DNA of 63,916 nucleotides from Spizellomyces punctatus DAOM BR117 (Eukaryota; Chytridiomycota; Chytridiomycetes; Spizellomycetales; Spizellomycetaceae), in the NCBI RefSeq assembly GCF_000182565.1, contig NW_015971563.1, positions 5,453-69,368 of the forward strand. The letters are read 5' to 3'. The notes under the pieces are model-generated. The model did not search any database. It was not told where the DNA came from and saw nothing but the letters and a program-made list of their open reading frames with translations. Made by a program: the position numbers and the translations under genes. Shown in pieces: positions 32,301 to 43,983 of the stretch. Positions within the stretch are counted from its first letter, which is position 1; every line of letters starts with the position of its first letter.

Positions 32301-35300
32301 TCTGTCTTCAATTTCTTTTAGCCGCTTCTTGTTTTCCGCGCCCTGTAATATCAGCTGCGTCTTTTCCTCCTCAAGCTCTGGACGCTCTTTGGTCACGACG
32401 ATTCCAAGAAGTTGATCTTCTAAACCCTCAGGCGTAATCATGAAATTGAGCAGCGATACCTTAACCGCAACTTCGGGAAGATAGTGTGGATTCCTGAGCT
32501 TCGTGGTGATGTAGAGGCGGAAGTTGTCAGACCATTCTATAACTGCATCTCCCAAGCGTATACACGTACTACCCCCAGATTTGAAGGTCTGCTTTTGGAG
32601 CACACTATCAAGAACCGGGTCTAGCTCCTCCTTCACGTTCTCTAGAAGCACTGGTGCGCCGAACTGAATCGCGTTCTCCAAGTTTCGAACGTAATCGGGA
32701 TCAGTGAGCTTAATGATTTGTAAATTGTTTTCCTTTTCCATATTCTTAACCCACTTGTTCGCCTGGCCTTGCGGGTCGATCATCAAAGGCCATCTTCTGG
32801 CATTTTTCACAATTATACCATTGTCTACGGAGAAAGCGTCGGACGGCAACCCAGCGATGTTCCAGGCTCTAATTTGAATGGGATCCCCTAATACCTTCGC
32901 TAGGGAAAATGCATCCGAGCAGGGGATCATGGCCTTATTCATCATAGCCAGCCACCCGTTGATGCATTCGTGCCTGTATAGCTTAGTGAAGGCACCGAGG
33001 TAAGCGATAACTCCTGCCGATATCAGGACGTCACCGGTCAAGTTAAACAGGGTTTGATCCAAGATTTTCACCACATCGGTCCATCGTTGCTTCTCGCCAC
33101 CGAGGCCCCCGAGCAGCTTTTGAGCGCGGTCCAGCTGCTCCTCACAGCTTTTCACTTCTTTCTCCAATCGCTCCTTTTTGTCAGATAGTGCCTGAAGGTT
33201 GTCATTTAATGCTTGTAGACGGTCAAGCACTGCTTTTAGCTGGGCGCGTTTTTCAGCAAGGCCAGCCATGGTCTCTGCCAGTTCAGCTTCAGCGTGCGCT
33301 AGGGCGATTTGTTTCGGAGCAACCTCCTTCGCAACACGGTCATACGCTTCCATTGCTATAATCCAGTTACACAATCCTTCTGCCGCAGACGACGCATTTC
33401 GTACTTTCTCTGGCTTAAACTCTGGATTTGGAATATACTTGATTCGGATTGCTTTGATCACATGTGCTGGAATATCATCCTTATCAAACGACTTCAAGCT
33501 GTCTAGGAACTTGGGGTCACCGAGCACCTTTAGTGAGGTTTTCCAGTAGTCAAATACCATCTTTCCAGAGCCCGAGGGATCTGGAATCCTGTCGGGCTTG
33601 ACATCCTTCATAACACAAACGGCTTCCATCACCAGCTTCACACCTTCAGGTGGATTCTTCATGGATTTCACCAAATCAATGTCGGACTTCTTCAGGGTAT
33701 CCAAAGCTGCGAGTGCCGAGTTCAACAACGGCAACGCCTGCGCCAAATCATTTTCACATTCCTGTTTGATGGCAGACGCCTGCTCTGCCTTTTGCGCGGC
33801 GACGGCTTCGTCGGCCGAAACAGTTTCCTTTGTTGCCTCCACCTCAACAGATTCCTTCTCAATTTTCTTCAACATTTCTACTGTTTCTTCGGAAGTCTTT
33901 TTCAGCTGAGGTTGGAGACTGGTCAAGTCCTCCTGCATACGTCCAATTTGTTCTGCAGCAAATCGTAGCTTGTCGAGACCACCGACATATCGTCTTTTGA
34001 CTGCCGCCACTTCCTCGCGCTTTGCTGTAAGTAAATCTTTATATGCATGCAATAATTCCAGATAGCTGGTTGGAGTCACATAATTGTGTCTTGACGAAGC
34101 TGATAGGTATCTTTCCGACAACGCAATTGCGCTTTGGTGGAAATGTTTGCACATTTGCACCACGGCATCTCGCACCGTGTCCCCAAGCTCGACTTCGCTC
34201 AGGAACTGCCATGCAACGGCTTGCAAGGCGTCGTCCGGCCAGGCTTGGAACCAATCAATAGTGCAGCAGTTGACAAGGGAAGAAAACTGCCTGAGCCTTG
34301 CACGGAATGCATCACCAATAGGACTCATACAAAGAACAATGTGAAGATTGTTGCGCACGCGTTCGATAAAGTAACTGTACAAGGCGGCGGGACTGCCATC
34401 TCCCGCTTTACCTTGCTCTTGCGCGTCCGACACTATCCGATCAATGATATTCTGCCGCTCGTCCGCCGCAAACAGGTTTGGTACATCTCCTGAATTCAGT
34501 AAGTTACTAACGTCCTCTATAAATGATTCTTCCTTGATTTGAGTATCGGGGAAGAGGAACACCGTTTTCTTATTATCGGCTCCAGCCAAAATGAGAATTT
34601 TCTTCAAATCCTCCTTCCATTCCAAACGGGAGTAGGATTTCGATATTTCAATTTGATAGAGTTCATACTGGCAAATAAAGGCCGCTAAACGAGTCAAACT
34701 TTGTCGTCCACTGCCACCAACTCCGACCAATAATGCATTTCCTCCAGGCAATCGGAGTATGCGACAGATTCGGGACACGTGCTCGATGGCGAAACGGAAT
34801 AATACCAAGTTTAGCTTTGCCTTCTTGACCTGGTTATATTCACCTAGCTGAGTCTGTACCACTTCTTTCATCTTATCAAAGTCAGTCAGCTCCGTGTAGT
34901 CTGGTTCTACATTTGGAGTGCGCTTGCTAAGGATGTCTCCAAACATGAGACTTCGTAGGTCATCCTCCATCAACATTTTCTTATCATCCAACTCGGTGGA
35001 TCCGCTGGCTAGATGAGCGAAAATCTCATCTGGTTCTCTGTCAAACTTTTCTTTGATGACATCGAGAACATGACTGAACAGGTTGTATCTATCGTCCTCT
35101 GTCACCAGCCGATCGTAAAATACTCGGTACACCTCATGCGTCCACAACCGTATAACCATATCGCTGGTCTTAAAAACGTTGGGACGCGAGAGAACAACAC
35201 CTTGAATAACTCTTGCAAAATCACGAAGGTTGAAGGTGTAGTGCGTCTTGGCAGGTGTGGGTAGCAAATTGCCTACCGTCCACTGGAATACACTCGTCGT

Positions 35301-38300
35301 TGCTTCCACCAGATTGATAGCGACTGCTCTGATGTCTTCAGTAAAGTCAAGTCGCCCAAAGTGCCAATCTAGTATAGAAGTGAAAATTCGAGACATTGTC
35401 TGATCATCAAAGGAGTTGATGACAATCTGGTTGAAGTGTCGCTGAAATCGTGGCGTAACGACATTGCGCCCTCCGCCCGGTGGACCCATTGCGGTTACCA
35501 GTTGGATGTCAATGAGTTCTAACCTGGAAGTATCCTTTTTGTCATACCAGTTCCCATGGTCCAGCCACTGTCGAAAGAGCTCAATGGGCGGCTGAGCTCC
35601 GTACTGCTCCTTGGCAGGCATATTCAAATCATCGATAAAAATGAGATACTTCTTTCCCACAGGTGCACCAAATACACCCTTTCGGCGCTTGTCCAATTTC
35701 GACATGACAATATCTTGCGTTTGTGCTGCGCTCGTCCGCGCCGAAAAGCTGATAAACATGGGAATAAATTTGTCCTTTGGAACGCCATCCAGCAATTTGT
35801 TACTTATGTACTTGGATTTTCCCGTGCCCGTCGGGCCGACGAGTAAGAATCCCACGTCGTGCATGATCATCAGGTCCATCAAATAGTTGTACCTTGCTGT
35901 GTCTTTAGTCGGGATTATGATGTCGTTGAAGTCGGCATTGGCTGGAATTGGTACACTTTCGATCGTGCTCAGCCAAGGAACCCACTCATCGGTCTCTTGT
36001 GTTCGGTAAAGATAGTCATACAGTGTTCCTGCGTCCGGAAGCGGGAGTTTCATGGGTTCAGGTAACTGCCCAACAATTTTCTTGACACATGCATCAAACT
36101 TGACTTGACTCTGTGCGTCAATACTGCCTCCAATCGTCCAAATGAGCGCAAAAAGAAATCTGCATTCTAACCGTTGCTCTAACATCGGATTTGAAGCATT
36201 TGTCGCTTGATCTGTGTCTCGCATATCATCCAACGTGCAATCAAGTAGTCTGATCAAGGAATTCACAAGTCCAATGTCCGTGGTAGGAGAGACTTCTTTA
36301 CATTCTCGGCGCAAACACTGCAATGTGGCCGGAACGAAGGATTCGAAGAGCTGCTGAAGATGCTTTACGTGATTTTCAGCGAGGTAATCAAGTCCTTGTA
36401 GCCATGAAACCATCATTGGCTTCCATCCTAAACGCTCGGGTTCGAGGTACACCATACCACATCGACTAACAGTTGCCGGCTACCATGACAGAACGCATCA
36501 GCATGACAATGAAAAGCTGGAGGAGTGAAAGGGAATATCAACTTACAGAAGCTACGGCAAGGTCCATCACTTCAAAGACTAAGCTCATGGTGTTCGACAA
36601 TTGGATGATCTCTCCGCTCATTAAGCAAAGCTTCTTATTGTCGTCCAAAACGGTATTCATATTTTCCACCCAGACTGCATCCACCGGTCCATCAAATATG
36701 ACCCACTTCCGATCTGGAATCGTACTGTTTGCAAAGCTCCGAAAAGTTGTCGCAAGAACACCATCAGTCCACTCATGAGAAACAGGATCAAATTGACCGT
36801 AGAGTTGACCCATTGCAATAGCCTTGGGATTGATTACTCTGTACTGGACTTTCAGCCACTCGGCATCTGGAGTATCATTTCCTTCCTGATTTCCCAGATC
36901 CGTCAACGCTTCTGCCAAGACACGGTACGCTGAGGTCTTTCCGCCATAAGGCTCCCCGACAAGCATAAATCCGTGGCGGACGAGCATCATCTCATAAAGC
37001 TGTATAATTTTCTCCAGGAAGGCAGGAACGAGTTGCAGTCGCATCCTGTGGCATACTTTCTCGATTGCGGATCCCAGAACCGCATAGTCGGGTTTCGGCA
37101 GGCGAACCCCGGGGAAAAGGTCCGATGCGATGCCTTTGAATAAAGCGATATCTTGGGATAAAAATTTCGGCAAGTTGACATCAATAATGGATCTCAGCAC
37201 GAGTATATTCTCGTCCTCTTCCGGGTACTTCAATTTTAGGTTTCCAGCGGCGGTAAGTACACTCTTCACCGCACGCATACCGTAATCGTAATGATCTTGG
37301 CTAGATAGTTGCTCAGAGCACAAACGGTATGTGGCAGCGATCTTGCGAGCCAAGTTACGGGCTTCAATGAATCCACAGGAGTAAAGAGTGATTTCCGCAA
37401 TAAGAGTATAATCCGGTACCATCATTGCTACGGTTCTAAACAGCGCTTTCAAATTATCCGGTAGTTCCGATCGCCCGGCATAACCGGGATTCATTGTAAT
37501 AAAGACTGCGCAGGTCGGATTCAAGGTCAAACGGGTGCCCTCAAACATAAATTCGGTGACCTTCGCCCCAATAGCACGCTGAATGGTTAAAATTTGTTGA
37601 GCAACGACAGATAGAACTTCCAAATCGATTCGATTAAACTCGTCAAAGCATGCCCAAGCACCGGCACATGCAAGGCCTTTGAAGAATTTTCCCATCGCGA
37701 GATAGTCGAGGCCATCAGAACAGTTGAAAACGACGCACTGCTTTGCCAGCGCCTTTGCCAAGTCCTTTGTCGTCTCCGTCTTTCCAGTTCCGGCAGGACC
37801 CTCGGGTGCACCACCAAGGTTAAGATGTAGTGCACCAAACAATGTCCGATAACAGCGATCCGTCAAGGGAGTAATCACCAAACGTGGTGAATTGCCAAGA
37901 TATTCATAGCCATACTCTTTTTGCGCATTGATCATCCTCACGAAAACATTATCTTCTTCCCAATAGTATCTCAATTGAGCTAGCCACGAAAAGTCGTTGA
38001 TGTCTTTGAGGCTTTCCTGAGCAAGTTGTGCAGTCACATCACGGGCGTGGACATCAATAACGACCAGTGCACCCAGCGTTGCTCGAGCCATTTTGCTCAA
38101 CGATCCACGAACAAGTCTGATGACTTCGTTGAGATCTTTGTTTAATTGTTGAAGGTATTCCTCCAAGCCGCGCTTTCCCTGTTGAATAGCATTCTCGACG
38201 CCAAGGGTCCAGTATATTTGACTGACACAGAGAACGACCTGACCCGGCCAGTCGAGGACCCACTTTTCACGAGCATGACGCTGATAGTCGTAGTACGCTT

Positions 38301-41300
38301 CTTCAACTTGGTACCGCACGCTTTGCAACATTGCTTTCTCGACCTAGTCGCTCAAAGTCAGCGTCAGTGCGCCAGCGGTTCGCGACCCTTATTGATCCCT
38401 TACCTGAGACAGCCATTTTTCGACACTCCCTTTGGCATCGACAGTGGATACTTTCTCCACCAGCTCCAATCTCTCCTTTTCACTTGAACATAACGCTTTA
38501 ATGTTCAACTTATCATCGAACTCCAAGTTCGCCACACCCTCGAAACACTTTTTCAAATGAGGCTGGACTCGGGTAGGGTCTTTCGTTTCACTCAGTATCT
38601 CGAGCATCTCATCATTGGAGAGGAAGAAGAACCGGGGGAAGAACAGACGTTTCACTTCTAGATAGGAATTTAGACCTTTTAGAATGGCTTCGAGCATGAG
38701 ACTGTTTCTTTGGAGATCTTCCAGAATTTGCGGTATTTCCGTGGCTTTCAGGATATGCCGGTCTTCATTGACAGCCTGAACAAATCTTTAGAATTGGCAG
38801 TCATACATGCTTTCAAAGACATACATTCAACGTACGTTCATCATCTTCCTCCAGCTTTGGTCCACCATCTTGAACTTTCTCCCCTCTTCCGGCATCTGAT
38901 TCATGATATCTTCGCTGCTGAAAATGGGTTCAAGATACAACCACGTAGCTTGCACTTTCAACCATTCATCAATGATCTCTTGTGTGTTGAGCAGTCGTCT
39001 TTCCCAGTCTTTAATCTGCTGCTCAAACGGTTTAATATAAGGCGATCCGCGCATGGATTGCGTCTTAACGATTTGATCATCCAGCAGTTGTTGTGCGTCA
39101 TCAACAGCCGATAGAATGAAGGTGCCGCTTTCTCGGTAAGGTAGGAGGTTGAATACCAAAGGCTCCCATTCGGTGAACATTTTCGTCATATTCTTTTCGA
39201 GTGTGTATTCCTTTGAAGCGGCATCTGCAAGCAACCTTTATTAGAATTGCAAGAAGCTTATCATTGCCACGATTTGCATGTTACCGCTAACTTCCTGGAA
39301 CGGCTCAAGGAATGGCTCTAAATTCAATTTCAACATTTTTCTCAAGCTCGTTGTTGCGTCCGGCTTGATATCAAACCCCGCAATCTGTGTCATCTTATTC
39401 CAATGTCGGTCTCTCATACCAGGGTTACAAAGCACATGAATCAGAGGTAAATTGATCATGAACTCATCAATTTTTTCTCGGACTTGCTTTGCAATGTTCT
39501 GCGGTGCGGCGTCTTGAACCAAACCACCGAGCAACCGGTAGATTTCGCGTTTGAGTCCATCGACTTCGACTTCAATCTGTTCCGCGTCCAACTCCAAGAG
39601 GTTTCCGTCCATCCATTTTTTGTAAGATCTTTGGAAATTGACGGCCGTACTGTAAAGCGCTTGATATGGTTCGAGCATTCCCATGATTTGTTTCCTCTGG
39701 GGATAGACCGTTACATTCCAGCCGAATAATTGCTCCTCCTTGTTAAATGCGGCAATGGTATCCGCCGCAGACTGGAGTTGCTTTGCAAGCGTTTGCACCT
39801 TTTTCACATAGAAGGGCATTTCATCCAAATCGCCGACTTCCTTCAGCTCTTCCACTTGCTTCTGGAAGTCATCTAATTCGGACTCAAACTTGGTTCGCCG
39901 CTCCCGCAAGTTTGCCTCGTTCTTTTCCCTCGCTGCCCCGATGATCTGGTTATGGTTCTCCATGATTGGCACGATCCGTTGGGGCCAGGTGAAAGTGACA
40001 TTGTTCAGCGAAATATGTTCCTCTGTAAGAGCCGAAAAGTTCACGATATAAACCAATCGACGGCGAGCTTCTTCCAGCTCAGCCAAGAGTGCAGGAAGCT
40101 CAACATTCCGAACTGTCTCCATATATTCCATTTGGTCCGCCATTTCCTTAAAGTTTTCGGGGATTCGGAGGGCGCGCTCTGCAATGACCTCGTATCGGGC
40201 ACAGATTCTGATATGATATTCAATAAGACGAAAAAAATATTGACAAAACAAAGAAGATACGCTACCTGCGCTGGTGTTCGGCATTCTGTTCCACAATTTT
40301 CGTCAGAAATTTGTTGGATAGGGTAATTGCTTGAGCTGCCAGAGATTTATGCAACTCATCACAATTCAGCTCGACCATGGGCAATTCCACTTTTCGCGGA
40401 TTGGCAAGTATGGAGGAAGCAAGAGCACGATATTTATCAATTTCCTAAGAGCAAAATCATTCAGCTCCTCTACAAATTATGCACTGATTATGAACTTACC
40501 ACTGTGTATTCCTCAAAGGTATGTTCCTCCGTGAAGAAATTCTCCACTGCTTCGTCCACTTTATGCGTATATATATCCGCATAGATATAGTACTTCTTCA
40601 CAAAGTTTTTGATCACTTCGAAGCACTCTGCAGCGTATTTTTCCAGTTCTTTTTCAGCACGATCGACAGCGCCATCTTCTAATGTTATCCGCATCTCATC
40701 ACTCCCATCTACTGCAAGCATTCTAAGGACCTCAGACCCGGAGGTGGCAGGATTGGCCAAAATGAGGTCACCACTGGGTCCAAAAATTACGTTTGCAATT
40801 TTTGGCATTGACTCCACAGTTTTGACAACGTAGCCCAAGCCTTCAATAAGGGCTTCAGTTATTTCGGAGAGAGGAGGATCAAACTCAATGGCGTTCTCGG
40901 AGTTGAGCCATAGGCGAACCATAAAACGGGGAGCACAAGGGCGCAAGGGATGGGAAATGGAATCAGCGGCACTATCTTGGTGAATTGGGTAAGTGAAGAG
41001 AGAGCGAAAGTCCTGCAGTGATTGGGCAATGATAGAATGCACTTGTTTGTACACCATAGTTTCGGCTGATCGGAAAAAGGAGTCTGGAGGGCGTGCAGGA
41101 GGCGGCTTTCTCCGATCGTTCTTATGAAAAAGGTCTGTAAACTCCCGCAAGATCGTCATATACCACCTACAACCAAGGTTAGCAAATTGGAGCCGTGCTT
41201 AGATATGTCGCCATGCGGCATACCCATTCAATAGTCTCTCTCGACACTTCTCGGCATCAACCAATACTAAGCTCCTGAATCCCGAAATTCTAAACGCCTC

Positions 41301-42809
41301 CCTCTGCCCTCGTATCTCATCCAAATCCACGAATCGAAGTTTATCAAACTGGAGCCACAGAGCTAGCATCCGCACCATAAGGAAGTGGGTGATGTGCAGA
41401 TTCTTCTCAAGTTTTGCACGGTTTTCGAGAAAAGAATGGCGCCATGGGGATGGAAAGGGGCACTTGTCTTGAGGGAATGGGAGGATGTCCGCTGAGGTGC
41501 TGGACGCTTGTTTAGCACATGGATTGCAAGATAAGTTGGTGACATATTGCCGCTACCTTTCACGTTCCTTTGAACCTGATCCCCTTCTGAGGATGTAATC
41601 GACTATCAAGGAGAAGGATCGTGAGTCCATACTTTGCATTAAACCAAATATCTGATGATTGCACCGGCGTACCCGCGGACTGCTTTCCACTCTCGCTGTA
41701 CTCCTTTCTAGCTTCCTCCAATAAATCCGCTGTCAAGTCAGGGTAAACGTCCACTAAAGCTCCAGGAATACTCTGCAATATGTTGATCACCCAGTCCCGG
41801 CTCAAATCGCTGTCGGTGTGTGACCGAATGGTTTGGTCAAAGTACTCATAGAACGCCTTGAAAATTGTCAATCTGAAGGGCCTCCGTTAATGGAAGCGAC
41901 ACAATTCATACCTCAACCATATCCTTATCATCTGAGACGTTCGTGGATGTCACTTCGTTGAGTATCTTTTGAACTCGGTTATCTGGCTGAAACTCGCTCG
42001 ACATATTCAGGATTAAAATGCCAGCCGCATCTGCAGTTTTAAAATTATATTAGTTCAAATATTAAAGAGCACAGAGCATGGAGGTGAACTGGCGCAGCAT
42101 GCCTTCTTGTGGTTGTTGCACTTTTACATTCTGCTGATCCCTGGTGAGCATGGTGCAATTAGCTAGTGAACGTCAGGAAGCAATCCGCATTTCATGCATG
42201 TGCACGAGGTTGTCCACCCACACAAGAAAGTCAACCAGTCTCGCTCTAAATGTCTTGCCGCTCCCGGCGTCAGCATTGTGTCCTTCGGCTTTCACACTGG
42301 TTTCCATCAAGTCATCCAACACTCCTGACACCGGGTCGCGCTTTTCTACCCTGGACTCATGAAATCCGCCGGCATCGACCACACCCCGAACACCACTGTA
42401 TCCCATTCGTGCCCTCTCCAGTCTCATGACTGGATCTTCTATGACCATGTGGTGGTGGGTCTGTTGGCCCGGTGGCCGCCGTGGTGGTGGTGGTCGTACT
42501 TTAATCTTTGTAGCAAGGGTAGGAGGTAAGGATTGTGAACTGGCATTTTCGCGGGAGGAGCGGGAGGCATTGATAAGATCTGTGGTCCAAGAGGTTTAGG
42601 TCGACGATCAATGTGAAGATAGCCACGCTCTCGGAGTTGATAATACCTTTTAGTGTTATAGTTTTCTTGCGAAGGTTGGCAACTTGCTTCTTGCGTTCCC
42701 CTTCGTCACCAGGCGGATACCAGTCCTCCATCGCATCTTCCTCTTCATGCTGTGACAAGTTGGGCAGAAAGCAGACTGGTGCTTCGTCGAGTGGTGCAGT
42801 TGTTGTCAT
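29333..42809 (-). CDS. Axonemal inner-arm dynein heavy chain (DNAH3/7/12-like)
   Basis: This is the motor subunit of a single-headed inner dynein arm in the flagellar axoneme. Exons read with confidence: 42030-41912, 41856-41564, 41499-41224, 41166-40500, 40444-40266, 40207-39285, 39224-38836, 38775-38404, 38343-36547, 36479-31426, 31363-31082, 31025-30796, 30729-29899, 29826-29424 and 29351-29333. The 5' part (42809-42647, then 42579 to about 42170) is tentative and its link to 42030 is unresolved. Total is about 4,150 residues, normal for the family. AAA1 has [13 protein letters not shown] (about 37800) and [11 protein letters not shown]2 has GEPYGGKT (about 36950). AAA3 has GPTGTGKS (about 35830) with [11 protein letters not shown]4 has GVGGSGRQS (about 34720). 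The antiparallel stalk coiled coil lies at about 33960-33100 and 32400-32150. [13 protein letters not shown] is restored across the 36546-36480 intron. The C-terminus [15 protein letters not shown]...[15 protein letters not shown] is typical and needs the 19-nt last exon. Confidence 0.95.
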
Positions 42810-43169
42810 GTCTGCCCCACCGCCCTGTCAGACTTGAATGCAACAGGAAATTGATTTAAGGTGCACCAAAATATGATGTGAGATGGAGGTCTTAACCTCA
42901 TCGACTCGCCGACCGCCCTGCAAACCAGATCCTGGGAGAAGTAAGTCCGTAACTTTATGTCAGCAATGCGAATGTGAGTGGAATGCATTATGCATTTGAT
43001 TCACTTTTCAACCACGTCACCGCCACTTAGCTACGTGACCCCATTACCCAATCTTTACCAACCAGTCTTGGCAGATGCCCCACCGGATTTTCTTGCATAA
43101 AAGGAGCTGCAGTTGCTTTTCGTCCTTACTCAACTTGCGAATTAAAACCTCTTTTATTCAGCATTTGCT
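42810..43169. promoter_or_regulatory. Divergent promoter region, dynein and DUF4112 genes
   Basis: This interval of about 360 bp separates the tentative dynein start from the plus-strand DUF4112 gene. GCATAAAAGG near 43095 is TATA-like and lies about 75 bp before the DUF4112 start codon. No other signal is evident. Confidence 0.45.
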
Positions 43170-43983
43170 ATGGCCGAATCACTACCCGCCCTTCCACCCC
43201 GTGCAGATGTTGTCCCTTCCCCGGCGGCGTCTGCGCTAGCGAAGCTGCAAACCGTAAAGGAAGCAGTCCATATTCCCACGGTCCGCGAGGTACTCGCTTT
43301 TAACCCCGCAAAATCCCTCTACCGAACCGTAGTACCGTTTATCCTCAATAAGGAATCCCAGCTTGGAGAGGACACTCCAGCTGCTCGAGCCCGAAGTCTC
43401 GAACGAATTCAATTGGTATCAACATGGTTAGATGCCAAATATAAGATACCGTTCACAAAATACAAGATTGGGCTGGATCCTCTTGTCAGCGCTGTTCCCT
43501 ATGTTGGCGATGTTGTCAGTACAGCGATGAGTTGTTATATTGTGTATTTGACGAGACGATTTCATGTACCATGGCATATCACGGCCAAAATGGTGTGGAA
43601 CGTTATGTTGAATGCAACATTTGGGTAAGTTCACAACTTCCATTATTTCTTTAAAAACTCTCTTGTCTGATACCATGCTCTCCTGTCATAGTGCAATTCC
43701 GGTCCTAGGCTCCGCTTTTGATATCGCTTATAAGCCCAACATGCGAAACCTTATTCTCTTGGAAGAATTTCTGCGCAAAGAAGCTATCAAAGCTGGTCAA
43801 GATCCTAAAGTCATCGATGAGGCTCTACGGCGATCTCGCGCAGAAATAATATCGTTTCATGAAGGAGAAAGTGGGGAGACGAGGCCATTGCTCGCGGACG
43901 GGGCTGAACAGTCAAAACAACTATATCCGAACGCGGGAACTTCGGAGGATGTCCCAGCTCCTCCCCTACCGTCAAGGGGTTAG
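43170..43983 (+). CDS. DUF4112 domain membrane protein
   Basis: Two exons (43170-43624 and 43692-43983) give 248 residues. The DUF4112 signature is clear: TWLDAKYKIPFTKYKIGLDP, then AVPYVGDVVSTAMSCYIVYL, NVMLNATFGAIPVLGSAFD (made across the intron) and AYKPNMRNLILLEE. The family is conserved in bacteria and fungi and its function is unknown; the domain contains one or two hydrophobic, probably membrane-embedded, segments. Residues 1-40 and the C-terminal 60 are polar. Both ends look complete. The gene is head-to-head with the dynein gene. Confidence 0.92.

Noticed and set aside
33199-33909. Plus-strand frames rich in S and F across the dynein stalk
   Set aside because: They are antisense shadows of coiled-coil codons in the dynein gene.
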